A stretch of DNA of 32,504 nt from Mesorhizobium sp. M1C.F.Ca.ET.210.01.1.1 (GTDB lineage Bacteria; Pseudomonadota; Alphaproteobacteria; Rhizobiales; Rhizobiaceae). The stretch is taken from the NCBI RefSeq assembly GCF_004791585.1, contig NZ_SRUU01000045.1:1-32504 (forward strand), written 5' to 3'. The notes below the pieces were generated by a model. The model worked only from the letters and a program-made list of their open reading frames with translations, did no database searches and was not told the origin of the DNA. Shown piece by piece: positions 8,481 through 15,377 of the stretch; the stretch's first letter is position 1, and the number at the start of each line of letters is the position of its first letter. The translations under genes were made by a program, and so were the position numbers.

Positions 8481-8642
8481 TATCGCGCTGTCGCGGTCCT
8501 TGGATCGTTGAACCCAGCAGTGCGCCTCGAGGTTCCGTAATGCGCGAACAATCCGCGGAAACCAAACCGGCCACGGCCGGCTGCCTTCGCGCAACATTCA
8601 GAGTTCGCTTGGCCGTCCCACATCAACGACGAGGAAACAGAC

Positions 8643-9122
8643 ATGAAAACCCACCTTCAATTGATCACGCTTGCCGCATGCGTAACCCTGTCGGGCGCAG
8701 CTTTTGCCCAGACAGATACTCACCATCCTGCGACCGAGACCCCGCAAGCCGCGCCCGGGCAGTGCACGGCAATGATGTCCACGATGCAAAAGATGATGCC
8801 GATGATGCAGCAAATGATGCCCATGATGCAGCAGATGATGCAGGGCGGCATGATGCAAGGCGGCATGATGCAGGGCGGTATGATGCAGGGTGGCCAGGGC
8901 GGCATGATGAACGCCATGCCGATGGACATGACCAGCATGTCCGAGGCCTCCAGAAGCTACATGCAGGCGATGAAGCAGATGGACGGTCCGATGATGCAGG
9001 GCATCCAGGCCGCCGATCCCGATGTCGCTTTCGTCAAGGCGATGATCCCGCACCATCAGGGCGCGATCGATATGGCCCGTGCGGTTCTGCAATTCGGCAA
9101 GGACGATCAGGTCAAGGTCTAG
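8643..9122 (+). CDS. Met-rich DUF305 periplasmic protein, prematurely terminated
   Basis: Encodes 159 residues to a TAG at 9120-9122. A signal peptide (LQLITLAACVTLSGAAFAQ) is followed by a methionine-rich segment built from MMQQMMPM and MQGG-MMQGG repeats. The DUF305 motif follows (FVKAMIPHHQGAIDMARAVL). DUF305 is a ferritin-like four-helix family, often in copper-resistance neighbourhoods, and Met-rich repeats are typical Cu(I) ligands. The same frame continues past the TAG for 24 codons (ANQIIAAQQAEIAAMQEWL...) to a TGA at 9195-9197. That is exactly the usual last helix, so the TAG looks like a recent nonsense mutation (for example AAG to TAG) or a sequencing error. Start follows GAGGAAAC at good spacing. 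Confidence 0.85.
   Translation: MKTHLQLITLAACVTLSGAAFAQTDTHHPATETPQAAPGQCTAMMSTMQKMMPMMQQMMPMMQQMMQGGMMQGGMMQGGMMQGGQGGMMNAMPMDMTSMSEASRSYMQAMKQMDGPMMQGIQAADPDVAFVKAMIPHHQGAIDMARAVLQFGKDDQVKV
8835..8894 (+). repeat. Four tandem 15-bp units in the DUF305 gene
   Basis: Four near-identical copies of ATGATGCAGGGCGGC, each coding MMQGG and differing only at third positions or single bases. They are preceded by a related MMQQMMPM duplication. Such an array can expand or contract by slippage and change the number of Met ligands. Confidence 0.85.
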
Positions 9123-9193
9123 GCCAACCAGATCATCGCGGCTCAGCAAGCCGAAATCGCCGCCATGCAGGAATGGCTCAAGCAACACGCGAA

Positions 9194-9291
9194 ATGACGG
9201 GAGGAACCAATGGCAAACTCAGCATCCTCTCCGTCGGCATTGCGCTGGGCGTGACACCGGCCCTGATGAGCATGTTCTGTGCTCTGGCCTT
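9194..9291 (+). pseudogene. Possible truncated small membrane protein
   Basis: The ATG overlaps the downstream TGA of the DUF305 reading (ATGA). The frame gives MTGGTNGKLSILSVGIALGVTPALMSMF, one hydrophobic segment, before running into multicopper-oxidase sequence in a different frame at about 9292. It resembles the N-terminus of small one-helix membrane proteins found beside copper genes, but it has no natural end. It is read as a deletion-junction remnant with low confidence. Confidence 0.3.
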
Positions 9292-9500
9292 CGCCACCCT
9301 ATGCATCTTCACGGCCACCATTTCCAGGTGGTCGCGATTGACGGGCAGCGCTTCCAGGATGCCGTTCGCGACACGGTGCTGGTGCCGCCGATGCGCTCGG
9401 TCACCACTGCAGTAGACGCCCCGGCCAATGGGCATTCCATTGTCACCATCTCTACCACATGGCGCGCGGCATGATGTCGACCTTTGCCTATCGAACCTGA
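9292..9500 (+). pseudogene. Multicopper oxidase C-terminal remnant (frameshifted)
   Basis: One frame from 9292 gives RHPMHLHGHHFQVV and continues to VPPMRSVTTAVDAPANG, the cupredoxin copper-ligand block HPMHLHGHHF of multicopper oxidases. At about 9429 the homology moves to another frame, giving WAFHCHHLYHMARGMMSTFAYR and a TGA at 9498-9500. That is the HCHxxxH ligand block and the usual C-terminus. Everything N-terminal to the first block is missing, so only about 70 of the several hundred residues expected for a CopA/CueO-type copper oxidase remain, with an internal frameshift. It is a relic, not a functional gene. It lies directly upstream of the metal ATPase, consistent with an old copper-resistance operon that lost its oxidase. 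Confidence 0.85.
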
Positions 9501-9552
9501 GACACAGCAGCAGTTGGCGCGGATGCCGTCACGAACTGCTGCACGGAGAGCA

Positions 9553-11982
9553 ATGATGAAAAAGATCAATCTGGAGGTGCGCGACCTTGTCGGCATCATG
9601 GATTTTGCGGCGGTCGAAAAACGTCTTTCGGCTCTGCCGGGGGTCGCCGGTGTTGCGATGAACGCAGGATCGACAACCGCGACCGTCGAATTCGACGAAG
9701 TGCGAACGAACCCCGAGACGCTTGCCGAGGAAGTCGAGGCCTGCGGCTTCCATTGCCGTGGCGAGACTGTCCCCCGACATCTGTGCGTTCCCGACAGCAC
9801 TGCGATTCCGTCGGGACACTCGCACGCGACCTTCGTGCATGCCGGACATGATCATGCGGGGCGCGCCGCCAGCGCGCAGCGCGGCGAGGCAGGGCAACGG
9901 GCGGCGGTGGCCAAGGCGCCGCACGACGCCATGGCCCATGAGATGGGGCACGGCGCCGGCATGGACATGCAGGGCATGGTCAAGGACCTGCGCAACCGGT
10001 TCTTCATCAGCCTGGTTTTCGCGCTGCCGATCTTTGCCATGGAGCCGATGGGTCTGGGCGAGCCCTGGCTGCGTCCGCCTTTCGGGATGAGCGAGGATCT
10101 GGCGATGTTCTTCCTCGCCAGCGCCGCGATCCTCTATCCGGTCTGGCCGTTTCTGGTCGCCGCCTGGCGGGCCTTGCGCAACGGCGTGCTCAACATGGCC
10201 GTGCTGGTGGTGCTGAGCGTAGGCACCGGCTATCTGTTCAGCGTTGGTGCGACCTTCTTCTTCAAGGGGCAGCAATTCTATGAGGCGGCAAGCGTGCTGC
10301 TCGTGTTCATCCTGCTCGGTCACTGGCTGGAGATGCGCGCCCGCGCCGGAGCATCGGCCGCGATCAGGGCCCTGCTCGACCTCGCCCCGCCGAGGGCCGC
10401 CGTTCTCCGTGGCGGCAAGGAGATCGACATTGCGACCGCGGACGTCGTGCTCGGCGACATCGTAGTCCTGCGGCCTGGCAACAAGCTGCCTGTCGACGGC
10501 GAAGTGATCGAGGGCACATCGACCATCGATGAATCGATGCTGACGGGCGAGTCGATGCCGGTGACGAAGAAGGTCGGGGACAAGGTCATCGGAGCGACGA
10601 TCAACAAGAGCGGCACACTGCGCTATCGCTCCACCAAGGTTGGCGCCGACACCGCTCTTGCCCAGATCGTCAAGCTGGTCCAGGAGGCGCAGAATTCCAA
10701 GGCGCCGGCGCAGTTGCTCGCTGACCGCGCCTCGCAGTGGCTGGTGCTTGCCGCCATCGTTATCGGGCTTGCGACCTTTGCCGTGTGGTTCTGGTGGCTC
10801 GGCCAGCCCCTGCTGTTCGCGATGACGTTGACCATAACCGTCTTTGTCATCGCCTGTCCCGACGCGCTGGGCCTCGCCACGCCGATGGCCGTCATGGTCG
10901 GCGCCGGCCTTGGCGCTTCGAACGGCATCCTCTTCAAGAATGCGGCCGCCCTCGAGGAGGCGACAAAGCTCGACGTGATCGTCTTCGACAAGACCGGCAC
11001 GCTCACCATGGGACAGCCCAAAGTGGTCGAGATCGTCCCGGCCACCGGCGTTTCGGCCGACGAGGTCCTGCAAGTCGCGGCGGCCGTGGATCAAGGCTCG
11101 GATCACCCACTGGCCCAAGCCATCGTCGAGCGAGCCGGAGACCCGAAGCTTCCCAGGATTTCGGGCTTCTTGAATATCGAAGGCAAGGGTGCCAGTGCCA
11201 CCATCGGCGGGGCGGCGATCTTCCTCGGCAACCGGCGCCTCATGGACGAGCAGCAGATCGATCTTCTGGCACTCGGCGAGAAAACGGAGGCGCTGAAGGG
11301 AGAAGGCCGCACCGTCATTCATGTGGCGCGGTCCGGCAGGTTGCTCGGGCTGATCGCGATCGCCGACACGCCGCGCCCCACGGCGGTCGCCACAATTGCC
11401 AAGCTGCATGACCAGGGTGTTCGGGTGGCCATGCTGACCGGTGACAATGCCGGCACTGCAAAGCGCATCGCCGACACACTCGGCATCGATATCGTTCTGG
11501 CGGACGTGCTGCCCGCGCAGAAGGCCGAAAAGATCAAGGAATTGCAAGGGCAAGGCCTCAAGGTCGGGATGGTCGGCGACGGCGTCAACGACGCACCCGC
11601 CTTGACGCAGGCCGATGTCGGGTTCGCGATCGGGGCAGGCACCGACGTCGCCATCGAGAGTGCCGACATCGTGCTGATGAAGAGCGACCCCTACGACGTG
11701 GTCGGCGCGATGACGCTCTCACGCGCCACGCTGCGCAAGATGCATCAGAACCTGTGGTGGGCGGTCGGATACAATCTCATCGCCTTCCCAATCGCAGCAG
11801 GCGTGTTCTACCCCTTCCTGCTCAGCCCCGAGCTGGCGGCACTGGCGATGTCGGGCAGTTCCGCACTGGTGGCCATCAATGCTCTTCTGCTCAAGCGAAC
11901 CAGGCTGGAAGGCATCCGGCCTGGCGTAACATCGACAGCCGAAGCAGCAGCCCATCGGCATCCGACGGGCGCACGGGCATGA
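9553..11982 (+). CDS. Heavy-metal translocating P1B-type ATPase with CPD motif
   Basis: Encodes 809 residues. Exports a metal ion, probably copper, using ATP in the inner membrane. Order: residues 1-65 HMA-like fold without the usual CxxC; about 85-140 His/Met-rich linker (HSHATFVHAGHDHAG, HDAMAHEMGHGAGMDM); membrane helices; actuator loop with TGES; membrane motif Cys435-Pro436-Asp437 (VIACPDALGLATP); phosphorylation site DKTGTLT at Asp479; ATP-binding HP (SDHPLAQA); GDGVNDAP hinge; final helices. CPC (CopA) or CPH (CopB) is usual, and an Asp in the third position is atypical. The His-rich N-terminus is CopB-like. The start at 9553 (ATG-ATG) follows GGAGAG; a TTG-initiated extension into the oxidase remnant is rejected. 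Confidence 0.93.
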   Translation: MMKKINLEVRDLVGIMDFAAVEKRLSALPGVAGVAMNAGSTTATVEFDEVRTNPETLAEEVEACGFHCRGETVPRHLCVPDSTAIPSGHSHATFVHAGHDHAGRAASAQRGEAGQRAAVAKAPHDAMAHEMGHGAGMDMQGMVKDLRNRFFISLVFALPIFAMEPMGLGEPWLRPPFGMSEDLAMFFLASAAILYPVWPFLVAAWRALRNGVLNMAVLVVLSVGTGYLFSVGATFFFKGQQFYEAASVLLVFILLGHWLEMRARAGASAAIRALLDLAPPRAAVLRGGKEIDIATADVVLGDIVVLRPGNKLPVDGEVIEGTSTIDESMLTGESMPVTKKVGDKVIGATINKSGTLRYRSTKVGADTALAQIVKLVQEAQNSKAPAQLLADRASQWLVLAAIVIGLATFAVWFWWLGQPLLFAMTLTITVFVIACPDALGLATPMAVMVGAGLGASNGILFKNAAALEEATKLDVIVFDKTGTLTMGQPKVVEIVPATGVSADEVLQVAAAVDQGSDHPLAQAIVERAGDPKLPRISGFLNIEGKGASATIGGAAIFLGNRRLMDEQQIDLLALGEKTEALKGEGRTVIHVARSGRLLGLIAIADTPRPTAVATIAKLHDQGVRVAMLTGDNAGTAKRIADTLGIDIVLADVLPAQKAEKIKELQGQGLKVGMVGDGVNDAPALTQADVGFAIGAGTDVAIESADIVLMKSDPYDVVGAMTLSRATLRKMHQNLWWAVGYNLIAFPIAAGVFYPFLLSPELAALAMSGSSALVAINALLLKRTRLEGIRPGVTSTAEAAAHRHPTGARA

Positions 11983-12111
11983 GCCTCCCGTTGCCGGTTC
12001 GCCCCAATCCAGAGTAGTCGCGATAGCACGTGAGCGCCCCACCATGCGCCGGCCTTTTACAGGGCGCGCGCGGCCGATGCTGGTGGACAGCGCCGCCGCC
12101 GGTTGTCTACG

Positions 12112-12209
12112 CTAGAGCAATTCCAGGAAAAGTGTGTAACGGTTTTCCGTCCGGAATTGCGTAAAAACAAATACTTAGAGCGGTTCGGCGATTCTATGAA
12201 TCGCTCTAG
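12112..12209. repeat. Rhizobial-type intergenic double-hairpin repeat
   Basis: About 98 bp bounded by CTAGAGCAA and GCTCTAG. It contains two stem-loops. The first has arms CAATTCC (12118-12124) and GGAATTG (12153-12159) with inner arms GGAAAA / TTTTCC. The second has arms AGAGCG (12177-12182) and CGCTCT (12202-12207) with inner GATTC / GAATC. I recall this as a common dispersed intergenic palindromic repeat of Mesorhizobium-like genomes. The 69-residue open frame over it (12103-12312) is not a gene. Confidence 0.75.
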
Positions 12210-12239
12210 CGGGACCGATATCGACCTGCCGAAGGGGTC

Positions 12240-13499
12240 ATGGAACAGCTCGAGGCCGTTGAATCCACCTCCATCCGCCTGCGGACCATCCCCGCGGGAA
12301 TCTGGGCGTTAGGCTTCGTCTCGCTGCTGATGGACGTCTCATCGGAGATGATCCACGCCTTGCTGCCGATCTATCTCGTCACTGCCATGGGAGCGTCGAT
12401 GGCGACGGTCGGCACCATTGAGGGCATTGCCGAAGCGACCGCCGCCATCACCAAGGTCTTTTCGGGCGCGCTGTCGGACTGGCTGGGAAAGCGCAAGCTG
12501 TTGGCGGTCATCGGCTACGGCCTCGCCGCTCTGACCAAGCCTGTATTCCCGCTGGCCTCTTCGATCGGCTGGCTCGTGGCGGCCCGCTTTGTCGACCGTG
12601 TCGGCAAGGGGATCCGCGGTGCCCCGCGCGATGCCCTAGTTGCGGACATCGCCCCTGCCCATGCGCGCGGCGCAAGTTTCGGGCTTCGCCAGGCGCTCGA
12701 CACGGTCGGCGCGTTTGTCGGGCCGCTCCTGGCGATTGGCCTGATGTGGCTGACCGCCAATCAGTTTCGGACCGTGTTCTGGGTAGCGGTCATTCCCGGC
12801 CTTCTGGCGGTCGCGCTGCTGGTCGCCGCCGTCCACGAGCCGGCCCGGCCCGCCGGCCTGCGTGAAGTGCGTGCTCCCTTGAGCCTGTCTGAGCTTGGAC
12901 GCCTGGGTTTGCCCTTCTGGCTGGTGGTCTGCGTCGCCACCGTTTTCACATTGGCCAGGTTCAGCGAAGCGTTTCTCATCCTCCGCGCGCAGGGCATGGG
13001 GCTGCCGATCGTCCTTGTCCCACTGGTGCTCGTGGTCATGAACGTGGTCTACTCGCTCGCGGCCTATCCGGCGGGCGTGCTCTCGGATCGCGTCAATCGC
13101 CTGACGATGCTTATTCTCGGCTTCCTGATCCTGATCGCAGCGGACGTCGTGCTGGCGCTCCCCGCAAATCTGGCGGGCGTGGCGTTGGGTGTGGCCCTGT
13201 GGGGCCTGCATCTCGGGCTCACGCAGGGGCTTCTCGCAACGCTCGTCGCCGATACGGCTCCGCCGGAGCTTCGCGGCACGGCCTTCGGAATGTTCAATCT
13301 GTCGTGCGGGCTCGCGCTGCTGGCCGCGAGCCTGCTGGCGGGCACGCTGTGGGATCTCTTCGGACCGCGAATGACTTTCCTGGCGGGCGCGGGCTTCACC
13401 GCGTTGGCGCTCCTTGGCCTCGGCCTGGTCCGTTGGCTGATGCCGACCCTTGGGCGTAACGGGAACGCGCAAGACGGCGCGGTGTCCAGTCAGTCCTGA
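12240..13499 (+). CDS. MFS transporter
   Basis: Encodes 419 residues with about 12 hydrophobic helices. The major facilitator signature between helices 2 and 3 is seen as GALSDWLGKRK, and a second copy-like loop (GVLSDRVNR) occurs in the C-terminal half, as expected for the two-fold MFS architecture. A FVDRVGKGIRGAPRDALVAD segment in the first half is typical of a bacterial MFS branch usually annotated only as MFS transporter, often near stress or metal genes. The substrate cannot be inferred. The start ATG at 12240 follows AAGGGG (12232-12237) and comes 30 bases after the intergenic repeat. It is a single-gene unit convergent with the hydrolase gene. No FNR-type box was found upstream. Confidence 0.92.
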   Translation: MEQLEAVESTSIRLRTIPAGIWALGFVSLLMDVSSEMIHALLPIYLVTAMGASMATVGTIEGIAEATAAITKVFSGALSDWLGKRKLLAVIGYGLAALTKPVFPLASSIGWLVAARFVDRVGKGIRGAPRDALVADIAPAHARGASFGLRQALDTVGAFVGPLLAIGLMWLTANQFRTVFWVAVIPGLLAVALLVAAVHEPARPAGLREVRAPLSLSELGRLGLPFWLVVCVATVFTLARFSEAFLILRAQGMGLPIVLVPLVLVVMNVVYSLAAYPAGVLSDRVNRLTMLILGFLILIAADVVLALPANLAGVALGVALWGLHLGLTQGLLATLVADTAPPELRGTAFGMFNLSCGLALLAASLLAGTLWDLFGPRMTFLAGAGFTALALLGLGLVRWLMPTLGRNGNAQDGAVSSQS

Positions 13500-13664
13500 T
13501 GCCCATGCCCGGGCAGCCGTCTTGCCGCACGGCCGGTCCGATCGATGTGGATCAATGGCTGAGCTGCTCGTTGCATCCTTGCCTTGCGACTGCTGCTTCG
13601 ACGGAGCGACGGCAATCGATCAGTGCGGCTGCTGCTCGGGCGGATGTCGCGTACCTGTCCCGGG

Positions 13665-14630
13665 CTATTGGACAATCAGGCCTGCGCCGGCCAGAAAGGT
13701 GCGGATTGCCGTGCGAACCTCCTGCTCCCGTCCAACCAAAAGATGCCCACCGGTATCGTAGACGACCAGCTTGGCACCGGGGATCCTGGCGGCTGCGAAT
13801 TCGGCTGACGGAAGTGTGTTGAACAGGTCGTCGCGCGCGGAGACGATCATTGTCGGTGCAGTGATTTCTTCCAGCGGCAGCTCATGCAACTCCGGGGCGC
13901 TGTCGATATTGATGCCGGGGAAGCGCAGCGACAGCGGTTCAACGCTCCTGACGAAGCTCATGACGCGGCTCTTTTCGGCCTGGGGTGCGGCCGCTACCAG
14001 CACTGGCCGAACGCCGAGAAAGCGAATGAGTATCGACGGTGCGATATTCTCTGCGGCCCACCAGGCGAAATCGCCACCAGCACTGACGGCCCAGAATGCG
14101 AACTTGTTGCCGCGGCTGACGTCGATCGCAACCGGACTGGTGGGCGAATAAAGGGCTGGAACGACCAGAATGAGAGCGGCGACCTTGTCGGGGTGCCGGA
14201 GCGTCAGCTCGACCGCTGAACGAGCGCCCGCCGAAACACCGACAACCACCGCCTTGGGAACGTTCAGTCTGGAAAGCAACGCCGCGTGCGCGTCGCCCTG
14301 CGCGGCTGGAGAGGTGTCTCGCGGAATGGGCGTGCGCAGATAGCCGAAGCGCGACGGCGCGATGACCCGAAAGCCTCCACCCGCAAGATCGGCGGCAAGG
14401 GCAAGGCCTTGGTCAAAGCCGCCGCCGGCGCCGTGGATCGACAGCAGCGGAATGCCCGCGCCGCTGTCGGCGTATTCGATCGGTCCGATGTCGAGGTTGG
14501 CGACCACACTGCCTCGGCTGACGGCGTCACGCAGCCGACCAAGCTCGTTCCTGTAAAGCAGGAAAGTCACACCGGCCGCGGTCGCCATGGCGATAAGCAT
14601 GACCAGCAGGAAGCCGCCAATTCGGCTCAT
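13665..14630 (-). CDS. Alpha/beta hydrolase with N-terminal membrane anchor
   Basis: Encodes 321 residues. Residues 5-26 (GGFLLVMLIAMATAAGVTFLLY) form an uncleaved signal anchor or signal peptide. The rest is a typical alpha/beta hydrolase: oxyanion strand LLSIHGAGGGFDQG, nucleophile elbow GVSAGA with Ser133, acid residue in MIVSARDDLF, and the late histidine in DTGGHLLVG. Substrate is unknown, as many such enzymes act on esters, epoxides or lactones. The start is after GGAGGAGC at good spacing. It lies 79 bases downstream of the CxxC protein gene on the same strand, so it may be read from the same low-oxygen promoter. No terminator was recognised between them. Confidence 0.9.
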   Translation of the reverse strand: MSRIGGFLLVMLIAMATAAGVTFLLYRNELGRLRDAVSRGSVVANLDIGPIEYADSGAGIPLLSIHGAGGGFDQGLALAADLAGGGFRVIAPSRFGYLRTPIPRDTSPAAQGDAHAALLSRLNVPKAVVVGVSAGARSAVELTLRHPDKVAALILVVPALYSPTSPVAIDVSRGNKFAFWAVSAGGDFAWWAAENIAPSILIRFLGVRPVLVAAAPQAEKSRVMSFVRSVEPLSLRFPGINIDSAPELHELPLEEITAPTMIVSARDDLFNTLPSAEFAAARIPGAKLVVYDTGGHLLVGREQEVRTAIRTFLAGAGLIVQ

Positions 14631-14709
14631 TGCGAAAGCTCCTCCAAGGGACGAGCGAAAAAAGGCCCGCGCCTCCAGGATGTGACGGCAACACGGTGAC
14701 CCGCGGGTG

Positions 14710-15219
14710 CTAGGCTACCGCCGTGACACCAACGACATAGTTCTTTCCATAGGCCTTGGCGCATTTCGGGCACGTCGTATAGAAGAAATAGACGTTGCCC
14801 GGCTCCGATTTCCGATCGCGCGCGATCTGCCGCATCTCCTCCAGCCACTGCCTTGCCTGGCTGTAGGGGCCCTCGAACACTTTCGTCATAAAGTCGCCGC
14901 TCAGCGTCGTCATTTCTTCCCCGGGAACCGATTTCGCAACCGAGAACAGATGCTCGCTGCTCCAGGGCGAAATATCCCGGCTGAGCACGATGAATTGATC
15001 CGTCGCCGAGGCTTCCGCGTCGTCGATATGCCTGTTGACGCGCGAGAACACGTTGCCCATGTTCAGCGGGATATGCATGACGCTGCGGGTGGTCGCTCGC
15101 AGGAAGCGCTTGTCCCTGAAGTGCAGTTCCTGACCGTCCCAGCCCTCGGGATTGAACCGGGGGCAGCAGCCGGTGGTGTTCACGCTGTCGTCGTATCGGG
15201 GCGTCTCATTCGTCTGCAT
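14710..15219 (-). CDS. Conserved protein with CC and CPKCAK cysteine motifs, function unknown
   Basis: Encodes 169 residues from an ATG preceded by GGGGAA; an upstream in-frame extension to 15291 runs through the FNR-type box and is rejected. An N-terminal TTGCCPRFNPEGWDGQE segment and a C-terminal FFYTTCPKCAKAYGKNYVVG block carry four cysteines that could bind a metal ion or act in thiol redox chemistry. I recall similar proteins loosely labelled hydrolase in related genomes, but there is no catalytic motif I can defend. No signal peptide, so cytoplasmic. The gene is divergent from groEL, and each has its own FNR-type box in the 158-bp intergenic region, which points to shared oxygen control. 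Confidence 0.8.
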   Translation of the reverse strand: MQTNETPRYDDSVNTTGCCPRFNPEGWDGQELHFRDKRFLRATTRSVMHIPLNMGNVFSRVNRHIDDAEASATDQFIVLSRDISPWSSEHLFSVAKSVPGEEMTTLSGDFMTKVFEGPYSQARQWLEEMRQIARDRKSEPGNVYFFYTTCPKCAKAYGKNYVVGVTAVA

Positions 15220-15274
15220 GTTTGTTCCCCTGGATCCGATCGGCACCATCCAGCAGGTCAGGCGCCCGCCGTCA

Positions 15275-15288
15275 TTGATCCTCGTCAA
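15275..15288. promoter_or_regulatory. FNR/FixK-type box for the CxxC protein gene
   Basis: TTGATCCTCGTCAA. The centre is about 62 bp before the ATG at 15219 on the minus strand. It is one of two boxes in the divergent intergenic region. Confidence 0.78.
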
Positions 15289-15305
15289 CAACGAACGAAA
15301 CGCGT

Positions 15306-15319
15306 TTGACGCGCATCAA
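15306..15319. promoter_or_regulatory. FNR/FixK-type box for groEL
   Basis: TTGACGCGCATCAA. The centre is about 65 bp before the ATG at 15378 on the plus strand and 31 bp from the centre of the neighbouring box, so the two dimers would lie on the same face of the helix if about three turns apart. Confidence 0.8.
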
Positions 15320-15377
15320 GGCCGACCGACGGGATGACTGTTAGCTGGAACGATCTGGTAGGCGTCCGGAGATGGGC

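Noticed and set aside
9529..11553. 674-codon open frame on the minus strand over the metal ATPase.
   Set aside because: It is a shadow of the strongly supported ATPase reading frame in GC-rich DNA, with a composition rich in Arg, His and Gln and no family motifs.
12103..12312. 69-codon plus-strand frame before the MFS gene.
   Set aside because: It lies over the double-hairpin intergenic repeat and overlaps the MFS start; no protein-like pattern.
13542..13761. Box-like TCGATGTGGATCAA followed at 13555 by a small cysteine-rich plus-strand frame (CDCC, CGCC).
   Set aside because: The left half-site is mismatched, there is no good ribosome-binding site, and the frame runs antisense into the end of the alpha/beta hydrolase gene. 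It is most likely chance, though the CC motifs were noted.
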